64,000 nt of DNA. Origin: Fremontodendron californicum (taxonomy: Eukaryota; Streptophyta; Magnoliopsida; Malvales; Malvaceae). The stretch lies in the NCBI GenBank assembly GCA_030761205.1, contig JAULJL010000004.1, positions 22,913,172-22,977,171 of the forward strand, given 5' to 3'. Both the position numbers and the translations under genes were made by a program. Below the pieces are notes generated by a model. The model saw only the letters and a list, made by a program, of their open reading frames with translations. It did not search any database and was not told the DNA's origin. Below, piece after piece: positions 10,052-22,075 of the stretch (position 1 is its first letter; each line of letters begins with the position of its first letter).

Positions 10052-11787
10052 CATTATCTAACATTTTGTTTGTTGTGTCTCAGTTATAATAAGTGGTTAG
10101 CAACCTCTGCAGGTAATATCTCCTAAATTCTTAGTTATTCCTATTCTTATGTTTTTAGTTCTTTTCTCTTACACATGATTCTTTCATTTGGGTTAATAGA
10201 CTTACATTGAGGACAATGTAAGAATTAAGTGTGGGGGGAACGATTTAGGATTTCTTTTATTTTTGTCTACTATTTTTTTTTATGAGTCTTTATTATTATT
10301 ATTATTATTTTTAATGTGTTCTAGTTCCTTTTTAATACAATGATGAGATATGAATTGCATAAGTCTAAAACAGATTTATTAGTGAGAAGATTTTCATGAG
10401 AATTGAGCTTGATGTCAACCTTTTTATGAGCCAATGTTAATATGATATGTTGATTGAGAAAGAAGCATGTTTAGATTTAATCTGACTTGTATAATCATCC
10501 TTGTGAGTTTTTGAGCCTATAATGATTGATGCATTATACAAATCAATCTAATTTCTTTCTTGAGTGCTCTTATGATTACATGATTCTCTAGAACTTGCTT
10601 TAAACCGTTTGAGACTATATTGATACATGTGACAACATGAATATGATAGAGGCATTAGGATTATAACCAGAGCCAAACAGCCATCCATTATTAATGTTCT
10701 AAGAGAACATCCCCACTAGTGAGCCAAAATTGAGCCTACATTAAATATGCTATTTTATTGGTAACCAGAACTTACACCTAGCCTAAATATACTTATATCC
10801 TTACCCTTGTTCTAAAGATGGATTATATATTTTGAGACATATTGCAAAAACAAGGGATACTTTTTGAAAATTTGGGTTAGAACGAAAGATAAGTGTGGGG
10901 GAGGAGAGAGGCAAAAGTCAAGAGAAAAAGAAAGGGATCATTGTCAAATACATTCCCATATTAAAAAAAAATATATATTCTCTTGAACTTCTAGTTAAAG
11001 TAAAGAAAAAGATGTTACAAAGTTGGTTAGAATGAAGCAAAGGCTCAACATGAATATTTAGCCTATGTTATTATGTGCTTTATAAGAGTTTTGAGAAGTT
11101 TTATTCGTATGATCTTATTATGTCTCTAAACTCTATGAACTCTTTGGAACCTTTGTGATATCTTTATCCTTTTGTTCTTTAACCACATTATAACCCTTTG
11201 GCCCCATTACAACCTTGAAAAAAGACCTCTTGATTTATGAAGTTGTATGATCTAAATAGTGAAGAATAGGTGGACAAGCAAGCATATGGTAGAACTGTTT
11301 TCATGAGATTGATTGAGTGTAAACACTTTACCACTACTTTAAAGAGTGAAAATCATGAGAGTATCCCATGTGAGAGGTTGAGATTAAGTTGAATATGCAC
11401 TATTTTGATTGAAATATGTTATGTTAATATTGGCTTAACTCATTTATTTACATTCAAGCATGAATTTTTGTGAAATTCTTTGAGCTATTGATTAGTTTAT
11501 AAGACTTGTTCAAAGATTGTCTCTAATTTATATTGAAAGGATTAGGAGTAAATATTTTTAGTGTATGTAGTTTATTTATATTTTAGTTTTTCAATGTTTG
11601 TGGGTATCGTTCTAGCAAACCCTCACGAGACTAAATTCGTCCACTAGGGACACCTAGGGGTTTAAAGGCTTGTGTCACATGCTAAGTGCCACCGTGATTT
11701 CCTACGAAAATGGATTAGATTAGATTTTCTTATTTTATTTTTATTGAGTCGTTGCTAGGGACTAGCAACAATCTAAATGTGGGGGTG
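10052..11787 (+). other. 3' non-coding region of A with hairpin/G-tract motifs and polypurine tract
   Basis: No ORF of note. Cargo-derived sequence continues to about 10131, where the copies in A and C part. After that the region matches C 25400-27058. It holds a 9-bp perfect hairpin (CTTACATTG, loop AGGA, 10201-10222) followed by AAGTGTGGGGGG, a further AAGTGTGGGGG near 10884, and an 8-bp hairpin (GTTGCTAG, loop GGA, 11751-11769) followed by AAATGTGGGGGTG. The last abuts the 3' LTR and is the polypurine tract. Confidence 0.85.
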
Positions 11788-13296
11788 TGATAACTCGTAT
11801 AATTATATAGTTTTTAGTTATGTTTTATTATTGTTTTGTGTCAAATACGAGTTATTATTGCTTAGTCTACTTGTGTTTATGATCTTTTATATTTTTATGT
11901 AATTTGGTGTTTTTCATGAGTTTCTTTGAGTGATTTCAGATTACTAGGTTAAATCAAGAATTAAGGGCAAATCCAATTCAGTTCCAGTTCCGACACCTTT
12001 TTCCATATCAGCTATATCTGGAGTTTCACCGAAGAATTAAGGCTGAAATTTTGACAGTGCAAAGTTAAGAGGCATATCTATCTTTTTCATGTTTTACACT
12101 TCTTGAAACGGAGTCGTTTTCCCTACCGAAATCAACCATCAAGTTGGCTGATGTGCAATGACGTCTGTTCTGCACCGTTTTGGTATTTTGACCATATCTT
12201 CCGATCCACATGAGCAAATGATCTGATTCCAACGGCTATGGATCAGTAACTGATAGGGGCATATTATTATAGAAGACCATTTGATCAGATCGAGCCTTTA
12301 ACATTGACAAAATCGACCATCAAGCTGGCTGATCAGAATTGTCATACAACATGACGAAAATTGTTAGAAAAATGCACCCACCTATTATACCTACCTTTGA
12401 AATTTATAAAGCTTGTCTCTTGTCATTTAGCTCTCCAAAATGTGTATAAATAGAGGGCCTTGGATGAGTATTAGGATACATTATACATTGGTAGGATATT
12501 AGCCATTGTAATAAAATTCTCTAAGTTTTCTTTTTCTTTCCTTTCTCTAGTTTTCTTTTTCTTTATTTACTTATGCTTCTTACATTTCTTTTCATTTCAT
12601 TCATATCTAGTATGTGTTGCTAATCATATTGTTGAGGTGATGAGGTCAAGCTCTTGGTAAATGCTAAGGTTAGTCTCTTAAACATGAGCTAAAATGAATC
12701 ATCATTTATAAACACTAGTATAGATAATACTTTCTTTTGGTTTAAAATCATACTTGCAAAGTAGGGATCTTGATTCATTATTGACAATGAAAATGGCACA
12801 GTAAATGCTTGGTTTCATAACCTTGATTTGTTGTAGACATATACCTTGGCATAAGGAATGCTTGGACTCTTTTTATGAGTTTTGAGGACACCAAATGAAC
12901 ATAATATCATATGGTATGGACGTTGGACAATTTGGACTAAATTGCTAAACCTTCCGATTGGAATCTCTCTTATGTGTGAATTTCAATTGTGTAATAAAAA
13001 AAGATTAATCTTAGCATAACACCAAGAGTGGATTCTCTAACCTCAACATCTTTTCTTATTGTTTTGTTTATATCTTAATTTCTTTTATGTTGTTTTGTTT
13101 ATTTTGTTCTCTAATATCTTGTTTATCTTGTTTTGTTGTTGATTCCCTAATATCTTGTTTAGTTTCTTTTTCTTATATATTTATAAACTTATACTTACTA
13201 ATACGCTTCCCTGTGGTTCGACCTCGGACACCCGAGAATTTATTACTTGAACATAACCTGCACTTGGGTTTACAACTCTTAATTGAGTCTCCATCA
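11788..13296 (+). repeat. 3' LTR of A
   Basis: 1509 bp, TGATAACTCG to CTCCATCA, differing from 4134-5642 at about eight sites counted by eye. It is followed at 13297 by the second copy of the ATAAT target duplication. Confidence 0.97.
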
Positions 13297-13301
13297 ATAA
13301 T

Positions 13302-13580
13302 CGAAGGGGGCATAAAAAGTGAAAAAGAAATCAGGTTGACTCAATTCCTGTGACATACAGTAAGCTACTACCTCAACTCATCTAGAATCACCTTGTGACA
13401 CCCATGCAATTAGAGCCTCTGGAGCCCCCTTATCCGAGCTGGTATGATGTGAATGAGTGTTGTGGTTATCATTCTGGAAATCAAGGTCACTCAACAGAGA
13501 ACTGCCCCGCTTTGAAGTACAAGGTCAGGGATCTCATCAAGGCTGGTTCGATAAGAAGATGGGAAAGCCAAGTGTCATAA
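13302..13580 (+). pseudogene. gag: gag fragment of element B, right part
   Basis: Reads LEPLEPPYPSWYDVNECCGY, then HSGNQGHSTENCPALKYKV and a short C-terminus. This is the zinc-knuckle-like end of a plant Gypsy gag (PPYP.WYD....C.YH.G..GHS.E.C..LK..V). The upstream part (13302-13394) has stops and a frameshift. It continues the gag interrupted at 4133; cutting out A with one target copy rejoins both parts. No protease or polymerase follows. Confidence 0.8.
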
Positions 13581-16029
13581 GAAACATGGTTCATAATCAT
13601 ATTAGGATTTTTTATTCATATAGTTCTATACACTGTGATGATGAAAGCACTTGTCTCATGTTGACATTTACATGAAATAAATAAATTTTGAATTTAAATG
13701 TTTTATTTTCATTATATTTAAACACTCATTTGAATTCGCTAAAAAAAAAAGAAAAAAAGAAAAAAGAAAAAAGAAAAAGGAAAAAAAGGAAATACAGAAA
13801 ATGAATGAAACTTCATGAAAATTTGTGGTAAACAATAATAAGTGGTTTTCACGTGAAATAATGGTCAGTCTCGAGAATATTGATGATAATTGTTAGAAAT
13901 AACCCAACACTTTCCCTCTCTCTTTCAAGCTTTCCTATGCCTAAATCCCTTGAACCGGGACCACTTGGAAAACCTAATGCTTCAAGGAATATGAATGATT
14001 GAACCTCATAAAACCATTGTCATTATAGAATAAGAAAAGATGTAGATCCTAGTCTAGGCTATGAACAAAGGAACAACTTTTTGAAATTTTTTCGAATTCC
14101 TTGAAATTCAAGCAAATGAGACATTCTTTTAAGAATCTAGATCTTGGTAATTCGATGTGTGTCAAGGTTGTGCTAAAACCATTCATGCCTTTTCCAACAA
14201 CCACAAAACACTAATTGCCCAAACATCACTTCATGATTGACACCCCGGGGCACAATGATTAAACTGGATTATATGTCCCAGAGAAAACCCGTTTTGGGTC
14301 ATCTTTTCCTTGTCTCTTCAAAGAACTCAGAATTGAAACTCAACCTTTTCAAAATAGACATAGACTTGCTCTGTTCATCGTTGATACAATTTCCCAAGGT
14401 TGATCAAATTAGGGCATCATATGTGGAAATGATAGATACATGGTGAATAAGGAGGGATTAATGCATGAATCATTGGGGCATTCGTTGGTGTAAAAAAAAA
14501 AGAAAAATTGTGATATCATGCATATGAGAATTCGAATGAATCCAAAGTGCAAAATGAAATTTTGATTATCTATTCCCCCTGGGGATTGCTTTTCAATGTG
14601 AATATGCGTGCTTGACATGATAAATGGCCATCTTTCATGTCCCTGTCACAAAAAGAAATTATCCATAGTCACCCCTTTTGAGCCAAAAGAATTCTTTCTT
14701 CTTTAAACCCTGATCAAGGATCACCCTCTACACTGGAGGGCAAATGCGAGAAAGGATCACTGAGATATGAGTCCTAACTCAAAGACAGATACAAAGCAAA
14801 TTGAGCCCCCAATAAATACGGCTTCACTCGGTCAGAATAAAGATGCAAAAGAAAAACAAAAACAGAGAAAATATGAAAAAGTATGGCAAATAAAAGCCAA
14901 AAGGCAAAAAAAGAAAAAGAGAAGAGAATTCCGAAAAGGGCAAATGCTTTAAAGGGAATCTTCCTAAAAAAATGATCCTTGATCTGATTACCCTCAAACA
15001 CATATTTTGGGCCCATTTATCCTTTCTTTCTGAACCCCGAGCCATGGCCTACATTACGTGCTTTAAAAGTCCATTTTGATCAAGCATGAATATTTAATTT
15101 AAAGGGTTTTTTCCTTAGATTTTATCCCATCTCATCGAATTATCATTTCACTATGGAAGAATTTAGAATTCTCAAGTGCATGGTAAAACAATAAAAAAGA
15201 AGAAAAATGGAAAGAATGAGACTCTAGCACCCAAAAATAGGCGGTCTAGAGTAAAATGGAAATTTTTGATGCCATCCATGATAGTGCCGATACCACGAAA
15301 GAGAAGGTCATTTTAAAAAAGTGGTCATCAAGGAACATCTAGGAATTCCTGAACCTCCCAAATTGTTAGCTCTCGTTCGGAGGATTGATTTCAAAAACTG
15401 AGACTTTTTCCCTCAAAGATTAAACTTTTCTGTTTAAAGATTCTGCTAATCTTGACGCTTGTCAAAATGCCTTGATATGGAAACTAAAAGAATGTTGAAA
15501 TTGCTTGGTTTCTCAATGAATTCATGATCTATAAAACCTGTTCCAATTGTGGCTTAGAAGGGACATATATTTTTGTTAAGAAGTTTTCCTGGAAAAGCCA
15601 GAATATTGTTATACCAAGCCTTACCAATCCCAGTTGAAAAGAACCCAGATTGATACTTAAAGAAATTTCTAACAATGATCATCAATCTTCAAAAGATTTG
15701 TACATCACACACTATGGGGTTAATATTTTTTGTTTAGAAGTTTTCAAAATGAGAAAACAAATAAAGATATTTTCTTGAAATACCCATTTTTGATGTTGAC
15801 ATGAGACAAGGGTTTTTCTAACCCAAAGGCATAGAACTACTAGGATAGGTCTTGACTTCCAAATATGAGAAGAAGAAATAGAACCCAGTTCAAAGCTCTA
15901 TTGATGAAAGTTTGAAAATTGTTGAGGCAAAGAGAATAGCCAAAGATTGAAAAAAGGAGTTGAAGATATACTCTGATTGAAGAGGAAAAATGAATTTGAA
16001 AGGCTAAGCCAAAGTCTAGAAAAACAATC

Positions 16030-16445
16030 GGGGGCATTTGCATGACTCATGAGCACTCATCTCTTTATTGAGCTTTTTGCATCTACATAGTGTCGGCAAG
16101 CATTTGCATCATTCATGGGTATTTGCATTGGCATTATTCCATAAGCATCTGCATTTTACTTTACATTTACATTCTCCATGGATATTTGCATATTGCGTCA
16201 TCTCAAGCAATTGCATCATTTCTAGAACCATTGCATTTTCATTATTGTGTGGTAACTGCAGTTACACTATTCATAAACCACTTACATGAACATGATTAGT
16301 AGAGGCATCTGCATCAAGAAGCATGTGCATCAATCCAAGCTATTTGCATTTGCACCAAGAAGCATTTACATCAATCCAAGCCATATACATTTGCACGATG
16401 AAGCATGAGCATCTTGTTAAAGACATTTGCATCTGCATCCTCTCT
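16030..16445 (+). repeat. GCAT/TTTGCATC-rich imperfect repeats
   Basis: Dense irregular repeats of GCATTTGCATC and AAGCATTTGCATCAATCCAAGC. Related patches lie at 16930-17045, 19735-20137 (with an extra block of about 85 bp), 28865-28975 and 29448-29560. The insertion site of element C is within this repeat. Confidence 0.8.
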
Positions 16446-16474
16446 CAAATCTTTTGGGTATAATTTTCAATACA

Positions 16475-17545
16475 GTTTAAAAATGAGCAAGTCTTTGGTG
16501 GTGATAGTTGAAGCTTCTAGAGGAGATACCCAGAATTTTACATAGTTTGAAAATGAGAAAGTCTTTGGTGGTGATAGCCGAAGCGTCTGGAGGAGTTACC
16601 CAGAATTTTACAGTTAGCAAACCTTTGGTGGTGATAGCCAAAGCTTCTAGAGGGGATATCCAAAATTTTAAAATTTTTAAAAGTGAACAAGTCTTCGGTG
16701 GTGATAGCTGAAGCCTCTGGTGGAGATATCCAGGGTTTTATAATTTTTGAACAATGAGAAATCTTCTTCTAGAGGAGTTACCCAGAGTTTTACAGTATTA
16801 AAAAATGAGAAAGTCTTTGGTGATGATAGCCGAAGCCTCTGAAGGAGATAGCCAGGGTTTTACAGTTTTAAAAATGGGCAAGTATTTGGTGGTGATAGCC
16901 AAAGCTTCTGGAGGAGATACCTAGAATTTTATTCAACATCTGCATCACGAAACATTTGCATCAAATCAAGTCATTTACCTTTGCATCAAAGACATTTGCA
17001 TCTTATTTAACGTCTACATCTGCACCAAGAAGCATTTGCATACCTTCTCAAAGCTTTCAGGTATAATCTTCAACATGTTTTCAAGAACCAATATCCAGGG
17101 TTTTATAGTTTTTTTTAAAAAAAGAAAGTCTTTGGTGGTGAAAACCAAAGCCTTTGTGGAGATATCCAAAGCTTAAAATTTTTTGAATAGGGAGAAAGTC
17201 TTTGGTAGTGATAGCCGAAGACTCTGTGGAGATATCCAGAGTTTTAAAATTTTTGAAAAGGAAGAAGGTCTTTGGTAGTGATAGCCGAAGCCTCTGAGGA
17301 GATATCCAAGGTTTTATAGTTTAAAAAAAAAAAAAAAGAAATTCTTTGGTGAGGACAACCGAAGCCTTTTTGGAGATATCCAGAGTTTCAATTTTTTTTT
17401 TTGAAAAGGTAGAAAGTCTTTGGTGGTGATAGCCAAATCCTCTGGTGGAGATATTCAGAGTTTTACAGTTTTAAAAATGAGCAAGTCTTTGGTGGTGATA
17501 GCCGAAGCTTCTGGAGGAGATGCCCAAAATTTTAAACACAACTGA
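16475..17545 (+). repeat. Tandem array of ~65-bp units with paired hairpins, copy 1
   Basis: About 13 diverged units of roughly 60-75 bp built on GTCTTTGGTGGTGATAGCCG and a TCTGGAGGAGATACCCAGA half. Each unit holds two short inverted repeats: CTTTGG...CCRAAG and YTCTGG...CCAGAR, each around a nine-base loop. Several units change both sides of a stem together. The array sits just upstream of the polypurine tract of B. Confidence 0.88.
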
Positions 17546-17883
17546 GAACAAGACAGGTTAAGACCCCAATACAATCGTCGAGGTCATTTCTTCTCTTGCA
17601 AATAGAACCCGTTTCCTTAAGACGAGTCAAGCCTTGATTAGTCAGGGAACTCAATTTAAGGACAAAATCTTCAATTTACAACTTTTTCAAAAAAAAAGCA
17701 AAAAAAAAAAAATGAAAAATGGAAAAATGAAAAATGAAAAAAATGAAACAAATGAAAAAAAATGAAAAAAATGAAAACCCTTTTTCCCTTCTTTTCACAT
17801 GTGATTTCACTAACTAGACAAAATTAGTGTTTGTTTATCTTTTCTTGATTCCTAATTCTCAGCAATAGCCAAAGAGGGGCAGC

Positions 17884-18036
17884 TGTAGACACCTAATTTT
17901 GTCCGGACCACTAAAACAGGTATGTTTTCTTCCTAAATTGATGTTTCAGAATGCAAAAAGGCTTTTCTCATCCTGCAGGTGGTACTCTAAGACTTAGTCT
18001 AAGAAGGCAAACATAAAAAATCAAACTTGAAAAAGT
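17884..18036 (+). repeat. Truncated start of the B 3' LTR (duplication copy 1)
   Basis: TGTAGACACCTAATTTTGTCC follows the polypurine tract and runs 153 bp before the sequence jumps back to the start of the next duplication unit. It matches 30385-30537. Confidence 0.88.
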
Positions 18037-20137
18037 CAACCTTTTCAAAATAGACATAGACTTGCTCTGTTCCTCGTTGATACAATTTCCCAAGGTTGAT
18101 CAAATTAGGGCATCATATGTGGAAATGATAGATACATGGTGAATAAGGAGGGATTAATGCATGAATCATTGGGGCATTCGTTGGTGTAAAAAAAGAAAAA
18201 GAAAAAAGAAAAATTGTGATATCATGCATATGAGAATTCGAATGAATCCAAAGTGCAAAATGAAATTTTGATTATCTATTCCCCCTGGGGATTGCTTTTC
18301 AATGTGAATATGCGTGCTTGACATGATAAATGGCCATCTTTCATGTCCCTGTCACAAAAAGAAATTATCCATAGTCACCCCTTTTGAGCCAAAAGAATTC
18401 TTTCTCCTTTAAACCCTGATCAAGGATCACCCTCTACACTGGAGGGCAAATGCGAGAAAGGATCACTGAGATATGAGTCCTAACTCAAAGACAGATACAA
18501 AGCAAATTGAGCCCCCAATAAATACGGCTTCACTCGGTCAGAATAAAGATGCAAAAGAAAAACAAAAACAGAGAAAATATGAAAAAGTATGGCAAATAAA
18601 AGCCAAAAGGCAAAAAAAGAAAAAAAGAAGAGAATTCCGAAAAGGGCAAATGCTTTAAAGGGAATCTTCCTAAAAAAATGATCCTTGATCTGATTACCCT
18701 CAAACACATATTTTGGGCCCATTTATCCTTTCTTTCTGAACCCCGAGCCATGGCCTACATTACGTGCTTTAAAAGTCCATTTTGATCAAGCATGAATATT
18801 TAATTTAAAGGGTTTTTTCCTTAGATTTTATCCCATCTCATCGAATTATCATTTCACTATGGAAGAATTTAGAATTCTCAATTGCATGGTAAAACAATAA
18901 AAAAGAAGAAAAATGGAAAGAATGAGACTCTAGCACCCAAAAATGGGCGGTCTAGAGTAAAATGGAAATTTTTGATGCCATCCATGATAGTGCCGATACC
19001 ACGAAAGAGAAGGTCATTTTAAAAAAGTGGTCATCAAGGAACATCTAGGAATTCCTGAACCTCCCAAATTGTTAGCTCTCATTCGGAGCATTGATTTCAA
19101 AAACTGAGACTTTTTCCCTCAAAGATTAAACTTTCCTGTTTAAAGATTCCGCTAATCTTGACGCTTGTCAAAATGCCTTGATATGAAAACTAAAAGAATG
19201 TTGAAATTGCTTGGTTTCTCAATGAATTCATGATCTATAAAACCTGTTCCAATTGTGGCTTAGAAGGGACATATATTTTTGTTAAGAAGTTTTCCTGGAA
19301 AAGCCAGAATATTGTTATACCAAGCCTTACCAATCCCAGTTGAAAAGAACCCAGATTGATACTTAAAGAAATTTCTAACAATGATCATCAGTCTTCAAAA
19401 GATTTGTACATCACACACTATGGGGTTAATATTTTTTGTTTAGAAGTTTTCAAAATGAGAAAACAAATAAAGATATTTTCTTGAAATACCCATTTTTGAT
19501 GTTGACATGAGACAAGGGTTTTTCTAACCCAAAGGCATAGAACTACTAGGATAGGTCTTGACTTCCAAATATGAGAAGAAGAAATAGAACCCAGTTCAAA
19601 GCTCTATTGATGAAAGTTTGAAAATTGTTGAGGCAAAGAGAATAGCCAAAGATTGAAAAAAGGAGTTGAAGATATACTCTGATTGAAGAGGAAAAATGAA
19701 TTTGAAAGGCTAAGCCAAAGTCTAGAAAAACAATCGGGGGCATTTGCATGACTCATGAGCACTCATCTCTTTATTGAGCTTTTTGCATCTACATAGTGTC
19801 GGCAAGCATTTGCATCATTCATGGGTATTTGCATTGGCATTATTCCATAAGCATCTGCATTTTACCTTTACATTTACATTCTCCATGGATATTTGCATAT
19901 TGCGTCATCTCAAGCAATTGCATCATTTCTAGAACCATTGCATTTTCATTATTGTGTGGTAACTGCAGTTACACTATTCATAAACCACTTACATGAACAT
20001 GATTAGTAGAGGCATCTGCATCAAGAAGCATGTGCATCAATCTAAGCCATTCGTATTTGCATCATGAAGCATCTGCATGATATTCAATATCTGCATCTGC
20101 AAGCATGTGCATCAATCCAAGCTATTTGCATTTGCAC

Positions 20138-21943
20138 TGATAACTCGTATAATTATATAGTTTTTAGTTATGTTTTATTATTGTTTTGTGTCAAAGACGA
20201 GTTATTATTGTTTAGTCTAATTGTGTTTATGATCTTTTATATTTTTATGTAATTTGGTGTTTTTCACAAGTTTCTTTGAGTGATTTCAGATTACTAGAAT
20301 TAAGGGCAAATCCAGTTCAGTTCCGATACCTTTTGCCATATCAGCTATATCTCGAGTTTCACTAAAGCAATAAGGCTGAAATTTTAACCGTGCAAATTTA
20401 AGAGGCATATCTATCTTTTTCATGTTTTACACTTCTTGAAACGGAGTCGTTTTCCCTAGCGAAATCGACCATCAAGTTGGCTGATGTGCAATGACGTCTG
20501 TGCTGACCTGTTTTCGTATTTTTCCCATATCTTCTTATCCACATCAGAAAATGAGCTGATTCCAACGGCTATGGATCAGTAACTGACAGGGGAACAGTTT
20601 TCTAGAAGACCATGTGATCAGATTAGGCCTCCAATATTGACAAAATCGACCATCAATTTGGCTGATCAAAATTGTCATACAATATGACGAAAATTGTTAG
20701 AAAAATGCACCCACCTATTATACCTACCTTTGAAATTTGTAAAGCTTGTCTCTTGTCATTTAGCCCTCCAAAATGTGTATAAATAGAGGGCCTTGGATGA
20801 TTGTAGAGGATCATATTGTACATTGGTAGGATATTAGCCATTGTAAAAAAATTCTCTAAGTTTTCTTCTTCTTTCTTTTCTCTAGTTTTCTTTTTCTTTA
20901 TTTTCTTCTTCTTCTTTATTTCTTTTATTTCCTTCTTAGATTCTCTTTAATTTTATGTTTATGTTTACAATGCCTATGCTAGGCTAAACTTCTATTTGGT
21001 TAAGGGTGATTTCAAAGCCCTAGACATGTTTTGTGATTGATTTTCAGATTCTATCTATCATTAATTTTCTATCAAAGTTGCTTATGTTCTTCTACAAGAA
21101 TTGTTCATGATGTTGTCTTGATTTATTTAGGTGTACAACTAAATAGATCTTGATAATTATCTATTGCTAGTTTAGGAGTCTTGATCCGTGTAATTGTCTT
21201 GATTTCCTATTCATAAGTGGCAATTTGTGATTAATGATTATGGTCAAGTTTTCAATAATTGCAAAGTGGAACATAACCTAAGTTGAACAATCCGAGCTTA
21301 TGTGTTTGTTGCTTAGATCAACCTATCTTTCTCATCATAAAGCTGCCATTAAATTGAATTTAGAGAGCTTATTCTAGGTTGTTTAATGGTTAGAGATTAA
21401 ATAGAGAGCTTGTTCTATTTAACGACAAACTAAGGAAAGATTGGGATAACAGAGCTTGTTGTTATCTACGGTTGTTAACTTTGATAGTTGGTTGATATTG
21501 ATAGATCTGAAATTGATTCTTAATGATGTCTAGTGGTGGAGAATGAAACCTTAACCATATTTTTCATATTTGATTCTTCTTACTTACTTGTTTTCTTACT
21601 TTTCTAGTTTGCTTATTTTTAAAGTATATTTATTTTTATTGGCTGGTTATACCGCCTAATTTAGTATATATATTTTTATTGGCTGGTTATACCGCCTAAT
21701 TTAGTATATATATTTTTATTGGCTGGTTATACCGCCTTGCATCTTATTCTTATTATTTACTTTAGTTTAAATCTGGCTTCAAAAACCCCTTTTCTTTTAT
21801 TGTTTTCTTTGAACGTAAGTTATAAACTAATAACTCATAGATTAAAACCCAATCCCTGAGGACTCGACCCTTGCTAATCATTATACTTACAATTGATCTT
21901 TTTAGTGCAAGGTTAAATAAGGTACACTCTTTTGGGTGCATCA
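20138..21943 (+). repeat. 5' LTR of C
   Basis: 1806 bp. Its first ~750 bp, with the TATA box TATAAATAG near 20778, match the A LTR; the remaining ~1 kb is unrelated to it. It contains three tandem GGCTGGTTATACCGCC motifs at about 21634-21737. Confidence 0.96.
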
Positions 21944-21949
21944 AATTTT

Positions 21950-21967
21950 TGGCGCCGTTGCCGGGGA
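21950..21967 (+). other. Primer binding site of C
   Basis: TGGCGCCGTTGCCGGGGA, identical to the A site and six bases after the LTR end. Confidence 0.9.
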
Positions 21968-22075
21968 TTGTTTTCTTTAGTTTATTTGTTACTTGGTTTA
22001 TTCTTATTTTCAGTTCTAATTAGTATTATTTTCTTGTACATACATGTTTTTCTTTTCAAATTTTGAAAAAAAAAG

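Larger units (their letters stand above)
4134..13296 (+). mobile_element. Complete non-autonomous Gypsy element A carrying LOG cargo
   Basis: A 9163-bp element with identical-length LTRs (4134-5642 and 11788-13296), TG...CA ends, and a perfect 5-bp target duplication ATAAT (4129-4133 and 13297-13301). The order is LTR, primer site, leader repeats, gag-protease, integrase tail, cysteine-rich ORF, LOG homologue, long 3' non-coding region, polypurine tract, LTR. Reverse transcriptase, RNase H and the integrase core are missing, so it must use enzymes from other elements. The LTRs differ at about 8 sites by eye (about 0.5%), so insertion was recent. Confidence 0.97.
13581..17883 (+). other. Non-coding 3' region of element B
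   Basis: 4.3 kb without a convincing gene. It contains A-rich simple sequence (13740-13790), short chance ORFs, a GCAT-rich stretch (16030-16445), the hairpin tandem array (16475-17545), an A/ATGAAA-rich tract (17690-17785), and a polypurine tract (CCAAAGAGGGGCAGC, ending 17883) next to an LTR start. It behaves as the hypervariable 3' untranslated part of a Tat/Ogre-like element. Confidence 0.75.
14341..18036 (+). repeat. 3.7-kb tandem duplication, copy 1
   Basis: The unit from CAACCTTTTCAAAATAG (14341) to 18036 repeats from 18037 onward with about 99% identity by eye. Each unit includes the non-coding 3' region, the polypurine tract and the first ~153 bp of the LTR. The breakpoint joins LTR sequence to internal sequence with only one or two bases of microhomology. 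Confidence 0.9.

Noticed and set aside
14767..15045. Lys-rich ORFs duplicated at 18473-18751
   Set aside because: Low-complexity A-rich sequence in the non-coding part of B; duplicated only because of the 3.7-kb duplication.
16030..17545. CRISPR-like or satellite array
   Set aside because: Units are diverged and contiguous without unique spacers, within a plant retrotransposon; they are element-internal tandem repeats.
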